From: an uncultured Tissierellia bacterium
GTDB taxonomy: Bacteria; Bacillota; Clostridia; Tissierellales; Peptoniphilaceae
Direction of reading: 5' to 3'
Assembly: GCA_937923265.1 (NCBI GenBank)
Contig: CALAJY010000050.1
Coordinates: 5,185-69,184 of the forward strand
DNA: 64,000 nucleotides
This document shows positions 24,922 to 33,922 of the stretch, piece by piece. A program made the position numbers and the translations under genes. Below the pieces are notes generated by a model that saw nothing but the letters and a program-made list of their open reading frames with translations, made no database searches and was not told the DNA's origin. Position 1 is the stretch's first letter. Every line of letters begins with the position of its first letter.

Positions 24922-25944
24922 ATGGATCAAAGAAAATTTTTTATCTTGGGCGCCATATTGCGGTCCTATATCGAAAATGGAGATCCCATCGGCTCTCGAA
25001 CCCTTCAAAGAGACTACCGGATGGAAGTATCTCCCGCGACCATTCGCAATGAGATGAGTGATTTGGAGCAGTTGGGCTATCTTATGAAGGCCCATACCTC
25101 TTCGGGAAGAATCCCCTCCGATCAGGCCTACCGCTGGTATGTGGATGAGCTGATGAAACGGGGAACCGACGAGGATGGGTTTCCGGAATTGGGAAGCCAG
25201 AGCCTGCTCAAACAGTCCAATGCCTTGGACACCGTTTTAGGCAATGCCCTGAAGATCCTCAGCGATGCGACCAATCAGGTTGCCTTTGCACTGGTACCGG
25301 GTCGGGGAGAGGACGGACTCCTTAAAATTCGGTTTCTACCGCTTTCCTCCCATGAATTGGTCATTGTGACGGTGTATCGTTCCAAGTTTATTCAGACCGA
25401 TCTCGTCCATCTCACAGGGAGCTATTCGGAGGACCGGCTTCTGCGAGCGGGAGCCATCTTTCAGGAGCTGTTGGAAGGTCACCGATTGAAGGAGGTCTTT
25501 TCCTTCTTGAATGCGGACTTTTTCAGCAACCAGTACAGTGCGGGTAATGTGCTCAGCGAACTGGTTCCCGTGATTCGGGGACTGATTGAAAAGAGCGTGG
25601 CCCCCGGTCTGAAGTTGGAGGGCCTGAACCGCTTGTATCAGGGGCGAGAATCCGGAGACTGGGAGGAGATCACCGACTTTATTCGCCGTTTACAGACGGA
25701 CGGCACCCTTTTGGACTACCTGAAACAGATGAACCGAGAAGCGGAGGTCCGGGTTTTGATCGGTGAGGAGAATGAACTTCCCTATTTAAAGGAATCAAGC
25801 GTTGTTGTGGCACCCTACCATGTCCATGGAAATTTTGTGGGCCATATCGGTATTTTGGGTCCAACGCGGATGCATTACCGCAAGGTCATGAGTGATGTTA
25901 CAAAAATGGCAAAATACATCGACTCCATTGCGCAGCGCATGTAG
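24922..25944 (+). CDS. hrcA: Heat-inducible transcription repressor HrcA
   Basis: Repressor of 340 aa with an N-terminal winged helix (QRDYRMEVSPATIRNEMSDLEQLGYLMKAHTSSGRIPSDQAYRWYV, in two parts residues 29-73) and a C-terminal GAF-like dimerisation domain (GHIGILGPTRMHYRKVMSDV). It binds CIRCE and, by family knowledge, is folded to its active form by GroEL. The CIRCE site immediately upstream shows autoregulation. It is the first gene of hrcA-grpE-dnaK. Shine-Dalgarno AAAGGGGG. Confidence 0.97.
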   Translation: MDQRKFFILGAILRSYIENGDPIGSRTLQRDYRMEVSPATIRNEMSDLEQLGYLMKAHTSSGRIPSDQAYRWYVDELMKRGTDEDGFPELGSQSLLKQSNALDTVLGNALKILSDATNQVAFALVPGRGEDGLLKIRFLPLSSHELVIVTVYRSKFIQTDLVHLTGSYSEDRLLRAGAIFQELLEGHRLKEVFSFLNADFFSNQYSAGNVLSELVPVIRGLIEKSVAPGLKLEGLNRLYQGRESGDWEEITDFIRRLQTDGTLLDYLKQMNREAEVRVLIGEENELPYLKESSVVVAPYHVHGNFVGHIGILGPTRMHYRKVMSDVTKMAKYIDSIAQRM

Positions 25945-25967
25945 AGTTGAGGGAGAAGGAGGTCGGA

Positions 25968-26597
25968 ATGACGAAGGATAAGCACTTTTCTCCGTCGGAG
26001 ACAAAGCCGGACAAGAAAAAAGTTGAGGTGACGACTCCGGACACAGAAGAAGAGGAAAAGAAGGAAGAAGACGTGCAGACCGACGAGGAAAGCGTCGAGC
26101 AGGAAGAGGAAGTGTTCGAAGCGGAACTGGCGGATGACGAGGAGGATGAGCAGGCGGAAGAGGTCGAGGAAGAGGAAGCGACGCCGACGATCTCCGAGGA
26201 TCATGTTCGCTATCTTCGTCTGCAGGCGGATTTTGACAACTTCCGCAAACGAACCGAACGGGAAAAGAAAGAGACCATTCGCTTTGCGAACGAGAAGCTG
26301 ATGGATCCTCTTTTGGAAGTCCTGGATAATTTTCAAAGAGCCCTGAAGGATGCATCCGATGAGGACGCCTTTGTCCAAGGGATGCAGATGATCCAGAAAC
26401 AGCTGGAGGATGTGTTGAAAGCCAATGGCCTGGAAGAAATTCCCACCGACGGCGAAGCCTTCAATGCGAATCTTCACAGTGCGGTCGCCACGGAAGAAAG
26501 CGACCGGGAGACTGGGACGATTCTGGAGACCTTCCGCAAGGGCTATTACCTGAACGGTCGGGTGTTGCGACCGGCGATGGTGAAGGTAGCCAAGTAA
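25968..26597 (+). CDS. grpE: Nucleotide exchange factor GrpE
   Basis: Protein of 209 aa. Residues 1-78 form an unusually long, Glu/Asp-rich disordered tail. The conserved region then begins LRLQADFDNFRKRTEREKK (long dimer helix) and ends in the beta-domain motif GYYLNGRVLRPAMVKVAK. It releases ADP from DnaK. I chose ATG 25968 with AAGGAGG five bases upstream; a TTG at 25947 would only add seven residues encoded by the ribosome site itself. Confidence 0.95.
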   Translation: MTKDKHFSPSETKPDKKKVEVTTPDTEEEEKKEEDVQTDEESVEQEEEVFEAELADDEEDEQAEEVEEEEATPTISEDHVRYLRLQADFDNFRKRTEREKKETIRFANEKLMDPLLEVLDNFQRALKDASDEDAFVQGMQMIQKQLEDVLKANGLEEIPTDGEAFNANLHSAVATEESDRETGTILETFRKGYYLNGRVLRPAMVKVAK

Positions 26598-26685
26598 ACA
26601 AGGGCCGGATGGCCGTGGATAGAGATCAAACAGTTTGGCAGTGGACGAAAGAAAGCTGCAGGAAGAACTCTGAGGAGGAATTCAA

Positions 26686-28533
26686 ATGGGAAAGATTATT
26701 GGAATCGACTTAGGAACAACGAACTCGGCAGTCGCCGTTATGGAAGGTGGAAAGCCCACCATCGTAGCAAATGTAGAAGGAAATCGGACCACGCCCTCTG
26801 TTGTGGCTTTCACGAAAGACGGAGAAAGACTTGTGGGGGAAACCGCAAAGCGCCAGGCGATCATGAACCCCGATCGGACGATTGCCTCCATCAAGAGAGA
26901 CATGGGAACAAGTCGGAAGGTGACGATTGACGGAAAGAGCTATTCTCCCGAAGAAATTTCCGCGATGATTTTGCAAAAGCTGAAATCCGATACGGAGAGC
27001 TATCTGGGAGAGACCGTGACGGAAGCGGTCATCACGGTGCCCGCCTACTTTACGGATGCACAGCGGCAGGCAACCAAGGATGCCGGAAAAATCGCGGGCC
27101 TGGAAGTAAAGCGAATTATCAACGAGCCGACGGCGGCAGCCCTTGCCTACGGAGCGGACAAGGAAGAGGACCAGTCCAAGATCATGGTCTATGACCTTGG
27201 CGGTGGTACCTTCGATGTATCGATCTTGGAAGTTGGAGACGGCGTTTTCGAGGTGCTCGCAACCCGCGGAAACAACCGCTTGGGTGGCGATGACTTCGAC
27301 AATGTGGTCATGAACTACGTGGCCGATGAATTTATGAAAGAGAACGGAGTGGACCTGCGCAAGGATCCGACGTCCGACCAGCGTTTAAAAGACGCCAGTG
27401 AGAAGGCGAAGAAGGAATTGTCCTCCGCGATGACCACGAATATCAACTTGCCCTTTATCACCGCAGTCAATGGACAGCCGGTCCACCTGAACATGGACCT
27501 CACCCGGGCAAAGTTTGATGAACTCACCGCTGACTTGGTGAAGAAGACCGAGGGCCCTGTCAATGAAGCCCTGAAAGATGCGGGCCTGCAGGCCTCGGAC
27601 CTGAACAAGGTGCTCCTTGTTGGAGGGTCCACCCGTATTCCTGCGGTCCAGGAATCGGTTCGCAAGTTGACCGGGAAGAACCCGCAGAAGGATATCAACC
27701 CGGATGAGTGTGTCGCCCTAGGTGCTGCCATTCAGGGTGGAGTACTGACCGGAGAAGTGAAAGACCTCCTGCTTTTGGATGTGACTCCCTTGTCCCTGGG
27801 CTTGGAAACCCTGGGTGGTGTGACAACTGTTCTGATTCCCAGAAACACCACGATTCCCACCAAGAAGAGCCAGATTTTTACGACGGCAGCGGACAACCAA
27901 ACTTCTGTGGATATCCACGTTCTGCAGGGTGAGCGGGAGATGGCGGCGGACAACACGACCTTAGGCCGTTTCCAGCTGTCCGGTATTCCCGCGGCTCGTC
28001 GTGGCGTTCCTCAAATCGAGGTCACCTTCGATATTGACGCCAACGGTATTGTCAATGTCAGTGCAAAGGATAAGGGAACCGGTAAGGAGCAGAAGATTAC
28101 CATCACTTCCTCCACCAACCTCTCCGAGGACGAAATCAACCGCCGTGTTCAGGAAGCGGAGCAATACGCGGAAGAGGATAAAAAGAAGAAGGAGCTGATC
28201 GAGGCACGGAACCAGGCGGAAACCATTATCTACCAGACGGAGAGCACCCTGAAAGAACTTGGCGACAAGGTCGATGAAGGGGACAAGAAGAAGGTGGAAG
28301 ACAAGCTAACCCAGCTGAAGGATGTGAAGGATTCCGATAACCTGGAGGAAATCAAGAAACGCCTGGAAGCGGTAACCACCGAGTTGAACAATCTCTCCCA
28401 GAAGCTCTATCAGCAGAATGGAGCCCAGCCCGGAGCAGAGGGTCAGGCGCAAGGTCAGGCCAAGAGTGACGATGATGTAGTCGATGCCGATTACGAGGTC
28501 GTGGATGACGATGACGAGGAAAACCGCAAGTAG
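26686..28533 (+). CDS. dnaK: Chaperone DnaK (Hsp70)
   Basis: Hsp70 of 615 aa. The ATPase domain starts GIDLGTTNSAVAVMEGG and contains YDLGGGTFDVSILE and LLVGGSTRIPAV; the interdomain linker is VKDLLLLDVTPLSLG; the substrate domain and helical lid follow, ending in an acidic tail (DDDVVDADYEVVDDDDEEN). It works with GrpE and DnaJ encoded on each side. A terminator follows, which would make dnaJ expression lower or separate. Shine-Dalgarno GAGGAGG. Confidence 0.98.
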   Translation: MGKIIGIDLGTTNSAVAVMEGGKPTIVANVEGNRTTPSVVAFTKDGERLVGETAKRQAIMNPDRTIASIKRDMGTSRKVTIDGKSYSPEEISAMILQKLKSDTESYLGETVTEAVITVPAYFTDAQRQATKDAGKIAGLEVKRIINEPTAAALAYGADKEEDQSKIMVYDLGGGTFDVSILEVGDGVFEVLATRGNNRLGGDDFDNVVMNYVADEFMKENGVDLRKDPTSDQRLKDASEKAKKELSSAMTTNINLPFITAVNGQPVHLNMDLTRAKFDELTADLVKKTEGPVNEALKDAGLQASDLNKVLLVGGSTRIPAVQESVRKLTGKNPQKDINPDECVALGAAIQGGVLTGEVKDLLLLDVTPLSLGLETLGGVTTVLIPRNTTIPTKKSQIFTTAADNQTSVDIHVLQGEREMAADNTTLGRFQLSGIPAARRGVPQIEVTFDIDANGIVNVSAKDKGTGKEQKITITSSTNLSEDEINRRVQEAEQYAEEDKKKKELIEARNQAETIIYQTESTLKELGDKVDEGDKKKVEDKLTQLKDVKDSDNLEEIKKRLEAVTTELNNLSQKLYQQNGAQPGAEGQAQGQAKSDDDVVDADYEVVDDDDEENRK

Positions 28534-28547
28534 TCTGAAGAAACGGG

Positions 28548-28570
28548 AAGGGCGCCGATGGCGCCCTTTT
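28548..28570 (+). terminator. Terminator between dnaK and dnaJ
   Basis: GC-rich stem AAGGGCGCC / GGCGCCCTT with a GAT loop and only four T's. It probably terminates partially and sets the dnaK:dnaJ ratio. Confidence 0.8.
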
Positions 28571-28611
28571 CTTATGGGCAGACTTCGAGTACAATAAACT
28601 GTTGAATGTCA

Positions 28612-28641
28612 CGAAGAGAGTGTGGTTTCATGCTCTCTTCG
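28612..28641 (+). promoter_or_regulatory. Inverted repeat in the dnaJ leader
   Basis: CGAAGAGAG (28612-28620), 12-nt loop, CTCTCTTCG (28633-28641): a perfect 9-bp stem with no T tract, 32 nt ahead of dnaJ. It could be an RNA stability element or an operator. A weak -10-like TACAAT is at 28590-28595. Confidence 0.5.
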
Positions 28642-28673
28642 ATCTGTTATAGAAGCAGGGAAAGGAGAGCGGT

Positions 28674-29807
28674 ATGAAGGATCCCTATGAAGTATTGGGC
28701 GTAGAACGCAATGCCGATCTTAATGAGATTAAAAGGGCCTATCGGAAAAAGGCCAAGCAGTATCACCCCGATCTAAATCCGGGGGATGAGGAAGCTGCGG
28801 AACATTTCAAGGAATTATCGGAGGCCTACTCCATTCTTCAGGACAGTGAGAAACGGCAGATGTATGACACCTATGGGGCAGCGGCCTTTGAGAATGGAGG
28901 CATGGGACAGGGTTCCGGCTTTGGCGGTTTTGGCTTCGATATGAACGACATCTTCGGAGACATTTTCGGAGACCTCTTCGGGGGAGGAAGAAGCCGCACC
29001 AACGCCGGTCGACGAGGACCGCAACGAGGGGCGGACATCCAGGTTGAGATCTCCCTCACTTTTAAGGAAGCGGTCTTTGGTTGCAAGAAGAAGATTAAAC
29101 TAAAGCGGGAGGAGGACTGCTCGGTCTGCCACGGTACGGGGGCCGAAGAAGGCAGCGAGCGAAAGACCTGTCCCCGCTGCCACGGAAGTGGAATGATCAG
29201 TCAGGAGACCCGATCCCCCTTTGGGCGGATGATTAACCAGACAATTTGTCCGGACTGCCGGGGTGAAGGCACGATTCTGGAGCATCCCTGCAAGAAGTGT
29301 GGAGGGAGCGGAAGAGAGAAGAAGCAGGCTACCCTCAGCCTGGAGATTCCGGCAGGAGTGGACGATGGCAATATCATGACCCTGCGGGGCGAAGGCCATC
29401 GCGGTCGTAAGGGGGGCAGCCCCGGAGATGTGCATGTGATTTTCCGTGTGGAGGCTTCGAAGTTCTACCAACGGCACGGCAAGGATCTCTACTTTGAAAT
29501 GCCACTTTCCTTTGTCCAGGCGGCCCTGGGAGACACGGTCCAGGTTCCCACGCTGGAAGGAAAAGAGGACTTTAAGATTCCGGCGGGAACCCAGACGGGA
29601 ACCGACTTTACGTTAAAGGGAAGAGGCGTCGAAGACGTACGAGGAGGGAAGCGGGGAAACCTCTACTTCCGTGTAAAATTAGAGACGCCCACCCACTTAA
29701 CGGATAAACAGAAAAAGGCCATGCGCGCTTTTGGAGACAGCATGGGAGAAGAGGTTACGGAGTCGGAAAAAAACTTCTTCGAAAAAGTAAAGGATTTATT
29801 TGACTAA
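28674..29807 (+). CDS. dnaJ: Chaperone DnaJ (Hsp40)
   Basis: Type I Hsp40 of 377 aa. The J domain has the HPD motif (YHPDLNPG, about residue 33). A Gly/Phe-rich segment follows (about 75-110), then four zinc-finger repeats CSVCHGTG, CPRCHGSG, CPDCRGEG and CKKCGGSG, and the C-terminal substrate-binding domains. It delivers clients to DnaK and stimulates its ATPase. The stop codon overlaps the prmA start by one base. Shine-Dalgarno AAAGGAGAG. Confidence 0.98.
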   Translation: MKDPYEVLGVERNADLNEIKRAYRKKAKQYHPDLNPGDEEAAEHFKELSEAYSILQDSEKRQMYDTYGAAAFENGGMGQGSGFGGFGFDMNDIFGDIFGDLFGGGRSRTNAGRRGPQRGADIQVEISLTFKEAVFGCKKKIKLKREEDCSVCHGTGAEEGSERKTCPRCHGSGMISQETRSPFGRMINQTICPDCRGEGTILEHPCKKCGGSGREKKQATLSLEIPAGVDDGNIMTLRGEGHRGRKGGSPGDVHVIFRVEASKFYQRHGKDLYFEMPLSFVQAALGDTVQVPTLEGKEDFKIPAGTQTGTDFTLKGRGVEDVRGGKRGNLYFRVKLETPTHLTDKQKKAMRAFGDSMGEEVTESEKNFFEKVKDLFD

Positions 29808-30769
29808 TGGAACACAATTTTTTGGAACTTACCATTGCCTATTCCCGCGATTTGGATGAAGAGGTGAACACGCTTCTCGCCAAGTCGGAGATTTTAGGGA
29901 CGGAGGTGGTGGATTCCCACACCATCAAGGACTACGAGGAGAGACAACCCGAATGGGAACTCGCCGATGAAGGAGAACTGCTGGACGGACAGAAGGCGCT
30001 CCTCTCCGAGGATTTAGACGAGAATTCTCTCGCGCAGAAGGTGTATTTTGAGGATTCCTCCCGGGGAGGCCTGGCGATGGAGAAATTGGAACGGACCTTC
30101 TATGAGCGCTACGGTGGGGAGATCCAAATCATGGGGGAAGACCGGGTGGTGAATGATCACTGGGACCGAGAATGGAAAAAATTCTATCACCCCATCAACG
30201 TGGGAGAGGGAATTCAAATTCTTCCCGCCTGGGAACAGGCAGATTCCGGGGACCGGGAGGTCATTCGGATAAATCCCGGAATGGCCTTCGGAACGGGAAG
30301 CCATGAGACCACCACCCTTTGTCTTCGCATCTTAGAGAAAGAGACTCTACAGGACAAGGAATGCCTGGACCTCGGCTGTGGTTCGGGAATCCTTGGGGTT
30401 TACATGAAAAAAAGGGGAGCCCAATCGGTTCTGGGGGCAGACCTCGATGAGGATGCCCTACAATCTGCTCGGGAAAATGCTAAAGGCAACGGGGTAGAGA
30501 TTTCCTTTCAAAGTTCCGATCTTTTCTCCACGATTTCCGGAAGCTATGACCTGATCTGTGCCAATCTGCTGGCGGTTCTCCTTCTTCGAATGCTGCCGGA
30601 GACGGGGAATCATCTGAAAACCGGTGGACGGTTGATTCTTTCAGGAATTCTCGCCGAGAAAAAAGAGGAAGTGTTGGAAGCCCTTGAAGAAAATGGCTTT
30701 GCGACCCTGCAGATCCTGCAAGACGGAGAGTGGGTTGCGATGGAAGCAAAGAGAAAGGATGATCAATGA
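29807..30769 (+). CDS. prmA: Ribosomal protein L11 methyltransferase PrmA
   Basis: SAM-dependent methyltransferase of 320 aa. An N-terminal L11-recognition domain (about 1-100) precedes the Rossmann domain. Key motifs are NPGMAFGTGSHETTTLCL, DLGCGSGILG (motif I) and DLICANLLAVLL (motif IV). It trimethylates L11. It is translationally coupled to dnaJ by a 1-nt overlap and to mtaB by a 4-nt overlap. The rsmE gene that often stands between prmA and mtaB in Firmicutes is absent. Confidence 0.95.
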   Translation: MEHNFLELTIAYSRDLDEEVNTLLAKSEILGTEVVDSHTIKDYEERQPEWELADEGELLDGQKALLSEDLDENSLAQKVYFEDSSRGGLAMEKLERTFYERYGGEIQIMGEDRVVNDHWDREWKKFYHPINVGEGIQILPAWEQADSGDREVIRINPGMAFGTGSHETTTLCLRILEKETLQDKECLDLGCGSGILGVYMKKRGAQSVLGADLDEDALQSARENAKGNGVEISFQSSDLFSTISGSYDLICANLLAVLLLRMLPETGNHLKTGGRLILSGILAEKKEEVLEALEENGFATLQILQDGEWVAMEAKRKDDQ

Positions 30770-32088
30770 AAGTCGCATTTCGCACATTGGGCTGCAAAGT
30801 GAATCAATATGAAACCGAGGCCATGCGCGAATTGTTTGTCCGTCAGGGCTATGAGATCACGCGGTCCTTGGAAGACTGTGACGTCTATGTGGTGAATACC
30901 TGTACGGTGACACACATGTCCGATTCCAAGAGTCGACAGACCATTCGGCGTATCAAGAAAAATAATCCGGATGCGGTGGTCTGCGTGGTGGGTTGCTATT
31001 CCCAGGTGGCCCCGGAGGAGATTGAGGCTATTGACAATGTGGATATAATTATAGGTACAAAAGGTCGTGCCCAACTTCCCGATCTGGTTCGACAGTTTCG
31101 CCTGGATGGGAAGCGGAGAGTGGAGATTCGTGATCTGGAAGAGGACCGGGCTTTTGATGAGTTAACCATCCACACGGAATTTGAGAACACCCGTGCCTAT
31201 ATTAAGATTCAGGAAGGCTGCGATATGTATTGCAGTTACTGCATCATTCCCTATTCTCGGGGACATATCGCCTCTCGCCGTGCCCGGGCGATTGAAGAGG
31301 AAATTCAGTACCTTGTGAAAAAGGGATTCAAGGAAGTGGTGCTCACGGGAATTCACGTTGCGAGTTATGGGAAAGATCTGGGGGGAGCCTTTGGTCTCAT
31401 GGAGCTGATCGAGCAGCTGAGCCGGATTTCCGGGTTGGAACGAATTCGACTTTCCAGCATTGAGCCTCGGTGGGTGACCGAAGACCGGCTGGAACGACTC
31501 TCGCAGATTCCTGCTTTTTGTGACCACTTCCACCTCTCTCTCCAGAGTGGATCGGATCAAATTCTTCGAAGCATGAACCGAAAATATGACACGACGGTGT
31601 ATCAGGAGCGCGTGGACATGATCCGGCGCTACTTTCCCCACTGTGGAATCACGACCGATGTCATCGTCGGCTTTCCGGGAGAGACGGAGAAAGCGTTTCA
31701 AGAGACCTTGAAATTCTGTCAAACCATTGGCTTTTCCCGCATTCATATCTTTCCCTATTCACCCCGTCGCGGAACGCCGGCGGCTCTCTTTACCGGGCAG
31801 ATTAATCCGGAGGAGAAGAAAAATCGGGTTCATCGCCTGGAAGAACTGGAAGAACGCCTGCGGTATGCCTTCCTAGACCGGGAACTCGGACACCGGGAAG
31901 AGGTTCTGTTTGAGGAGCTCTCCGGGGACAGCACGTTTATGGAAGGATATACAAAGAATTACAATCGAGTGAAAATGCCTCGAAAGGATGAATGGATGAA
32001 CCAAGTTATCCTTTGCGATTTGGTTCGGAGGGAGGGAGATCTGTTGGTTGCCCAAGAGGTTCCCTCTGGAGAAAGTTCCCATCAATAG
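30766..32088 (+). CDS. mtaB: tRNA t6A37 methylthiotransferase MtaB
   Basis: Methylthiotransferase of 440 aa that adds a methylthio group to t6A37 of tRNAs. The N-terminal MTTase domain shows TLGCKVNQYETEAM, VNTCTVT and VVGCYSQ, whose cysteines bind the auxiliary cluster. The radical SAM motif is CDMYCSYC (about residue 148), followed by a C-terminal TRAM-like segment. The TLGCKVNQ start distinguishes MtaB from MiaB. ATG overlaps the prmA stop (ATGA). Confidence 0.94.
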   Translation: MKVAFRTLGCKVNQYETEAMRELFVRQGYEITRSLEDCDVYVVNTCTVTHMSDSKSRQTIRRIKKNNPDAVVCVVGCYSQVAPEEIEAIDNVDIIIGTKGRAQLPDLVRQFRLDGKRRVEIRDLEEDRAFDELTIHTEFENTRAYIKIQEGCDMYCSYCIIPYSRGHIASRRARAIEEEIQYLVKKGFKEVVLTGIHVASYGKDLGGAFGLMELIEQLSRISGLERIRLSSIEPRWVTEDRLERLSQIPAFCDHFHLSLQSGSDQILRSMNRKYDTTVYQERVDMIRRYFPHCGITTDVIVGFPGETEKAFQETLKFCQTIGFSRIHIFPYSPRRGTPAALFTGQINPEEKKNRVHRLEELEERLRYAFLDRELGHREEVLFEELSGDSTFMEGYTKNYNRVKMPRKDEWMNQVILCDLVRREGDLLVAQEVPSGESSHQ

Positions 32089-32124
32089 CTTTCTTTGAAA
32101 TAATCTTCTGGGAGAAGCGTAGAA

Positions 32125-33162
32125 ATGGAAAAGAAACATTCAGTACGATCCTATTTGATTCGGGTGCTCAATGGCATGGCCTGGGGCTTGTTCTCCTCCT
32201 TATTGATCGGCCTGATTATCAAGCAGATTGGGGCCTTGGTCCACGTTCCCCTCTTAATCACGATTGGGACCGTCGCACAGAAGCTGATGGGACCCGCCAT
32301 CGGCATTGGGGTGGCCTATGTGTTACAGGCACCGGCCCTTGTGGTAATCAGCGCCACCGTCGTCGGAGCGGTGGGTGCGGGGAGCATCAGTCTCGGTGCC
32401 AATGGGGCAGCGATGATCACCACCGGGGAACCGGTGGGAGCCTTTGTGGCAAGCCTTGTGGGCGCGGAGTTAGGTCGAAGAATTGCGGGAAAGACGCCGA
32501 TGGATATCATGTTGGTGCCCTTGGTTACGATTTTATCGGGTGGGCTGGTGGGCCTCTTCATTTCCCCCTATGTCGGAGACATGATGAATGCGCTGGGAGG
32601 CTTGATTAACCGGGCAACCGAACTGCAGCCCATTCCCATGGGGATTGCGGTTTCGGTCCTGATGGGCATCATCTTGACCCTGCCCATATCGAGTGCGGCC
32701 CTGTCCATTGCCCTTCATCTGAGCGGCCTGGCTGCGGGAGCTGCCACCATTGGCTGCTGCTGCAACATGATTGGCTTTGCCGTGATTTCGTATCGGGACA
32801 ATGGCTTCGGGGGCAGCTTGGCCCAGGGGGTTGGAACGTCGATGTTGCAAATGCCCAACATCATTCGTAAGCCGATCATTTGGTTGCCGGTCATCCTGTC
32901 CTCGGCGGTATTGGGGCCGATTTCCACAGCGCTGTTGGGGATGACCTCCAATGCTTCTGGGGCGGGAATGGGTACCAGTGGATTTGTGGGACAGTTTGCC
33001 ATGCTGGATACCATGGGATCATCTCCGGCGGTACTGGTCCAGATGGGGCTCATGCATTTTCTTCTCCCCGCCCTTTTGAGCCTGCTCTTTGCCGCCTTTT
33101 TTCGGAAAAGAGGATGGATTGCTGCGGGGGACATGACCCTGAATAAAACGTTGGATCGTTAG
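32125..33162 (+). CDS. Orphan PTS EIIC-like membrane protein (PTS_EIIC_2 family)
   Basis: Hydrophobic protein of 345 aa with about eight to ten membrane segments, rich in Gly/Ala/Ile. Segments such as GPAIGIGVAYVLQAPALVVISATVVGA, GEPVGAFVASLVGAELG and GMGTSGFVGQFA fit the PTS_EIIC_2 family of standalone EIIC-type transporters. No EIIA or EIIB domain is fused or adjacent, so phosphotransfer-coupled transport is not demonstrated. It follows mtaB by 36 nt and precedes a HIT protein; its link to the heat-shock/RNA-modification genes is unclear. Confidence 0.78.
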   Translation: MEKKHSVRSYLIRVLNGMAWGLFSSLLIGLIIKQIGALVHVPLLITIGTVAQKLMGPAIGIGVAYVLQAPALVVISATVVGAVGAGSISLGANGAAMITTGEPVGAFVASLVGAELGRRIAGKTPMDIMLVPLVTILSGGLVGLFISPYVGDMMNALGGLINRATELQPIPMGIAVSVLMGIILTLPISSAALSIALHLSGLAAGAATIGCCCNMIGFAVISYRDNGFGGSLAQGVGTSMLQMPNIIRKPIIWLPVILSSAVLGPISTALLGMTSNASGAGMGTSGFVGQFAMLDTMGSSPAVLVQMGLMHFLLPALLSLLFAAFFRKRGWIAAGDMTLNKTLDR

Positions 33163-33189
33163 GTCGGCTTTGCCAGGAAAGGAGTAAGG

Positions 33190-33552
33190 ATGTCGGACTG
33201 CATTTTTTGTAAATTAGCAAACCATGAGATTCCCACGGAGCGAATCTACGAAGATGAAGAGGTTTTCGCCTTTAAGGACCAGGCTCCGAAGGCACCGATT
33301 CACTATCTCTTTGTGCCGAAGAAGCATGTGGAAAGTGCCAACGCCCTGAAAGACGATGCGACGATTGTTGCGAAGATTTTCCAAGCCATCGCAAAGGTTG
33401 CGGAACGAGATGGCTTTGCCCAAAAGGGCTATCGGGTGATCAACAACTGCGGCGACGACGGCGGTCAATCGGTTCATCACCTGCATTTTCACGTGTTGGC
33501 GGGCGAGCCAATTCGTTTTCCCTCTTTTGATGAGGAAGAAAACAATAAGTAG
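33190..33552 (+). CDS. HIT-family nucleotide hydrolase (Hint-like)
   Basis: Histidine-triad protein of 120 aa, almost entirely the HIT fold. It starts CIFCKLANHEIPTERIYEDE, a pattern with two cysteines common in bacterial Hint proteins, and carries the triad HHLHFHVLAGE near the C-terminus. Family members hydrolyse purine nucleoside phosphoramidates and lysyl-AMP. Shine-Dalgarno AAAGGAG. It is the last gene before the rpsU promoter. Confidence 0.93.
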   Translation: MSDCIFCKLANHEIPTERIYEDEEVFAFKDQAPKAPIHYLFVPKKHVESANALKDDATIVAKIFQAIAKVAERDGFAQKGYRVINNCGDDGGQSVHHLHFHVLAGEPIRFPSFDEEENNK

Positions 33553-33570
33553 AAATTTATGCGTTAATTT

Positions 33571-33599
33571 TTGCAGCTTTTTCTCTTTTCTGGTATACT
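33571..33599 (+). promoter_or_regulatory. rpsU promoter
   Basis: -35 TTGCAG (33571-33576), 17-bp spacer, -10 TATACT (33594-33599). Very similar in layout to the rpsT promoter. Confidence 0.8.
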
Positions 33600-33639
33600 A
33601 GTCAGGACATTGAGTCTATGACTCCGAGGGGGTGAAGAA

Positions 33640-33819
33640 ATGACAGAGATTCGCGTGGGAGAAAACGAGTCAATCGATAGTGCTCTCAAGCGTTTTAAGC
33701 GTCAATGCGCTCGTGCGGGCGTACTTGCCGAATATAGAAAACGTGAACACTACGAGAAGCCGTCCATCAAGAGAAAGAAGAAGTCGGAAGCGGCTCGTCG
33801 TAAGAATCGCAAAAGATAG
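33640..33819 (+). CDS. rpsU: 30S ribosomal protein S21
   Basis: Fifty-nine residues: MTEIRVGENESIDSALKRF, then a basic stretch ending KKKSEAARRKNRKR, the typical S21 pattern. It binds the 30S platform near the anti-Shine-Dalgarno end of 16S rRNA. GGGGGTGA serves as ribosome site. It has its own promoter and terminator and precedes the nfeD-floA genes. Confidence 0.96.
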   Translation: MTEIRVGENESIDSALKRFKRQCARAGVLAEYRKREHYEKPSIKRKKKSEAARRKNRKR

Positions 33820-33834
33820 TTTTTATTACTAAAG

Positions 33835-33863
33835 AAGCTAGTGCCCAGGCACCGGCTTTTTTT
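33835..33863 (+). terminator. rpsU terminator
   Basis: Stem AGCTAGTGCC / GGCACCGGCT (one wobble and one mismatch) with a CA tip and seven T's. Confidence 0.88.
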
Positions 33864-33922
33864 GTGGGAATATACATTTCGGTCTTTCTGGGTATCAATG
33901 TGGCAATAGGAAGGAGGAGGCC

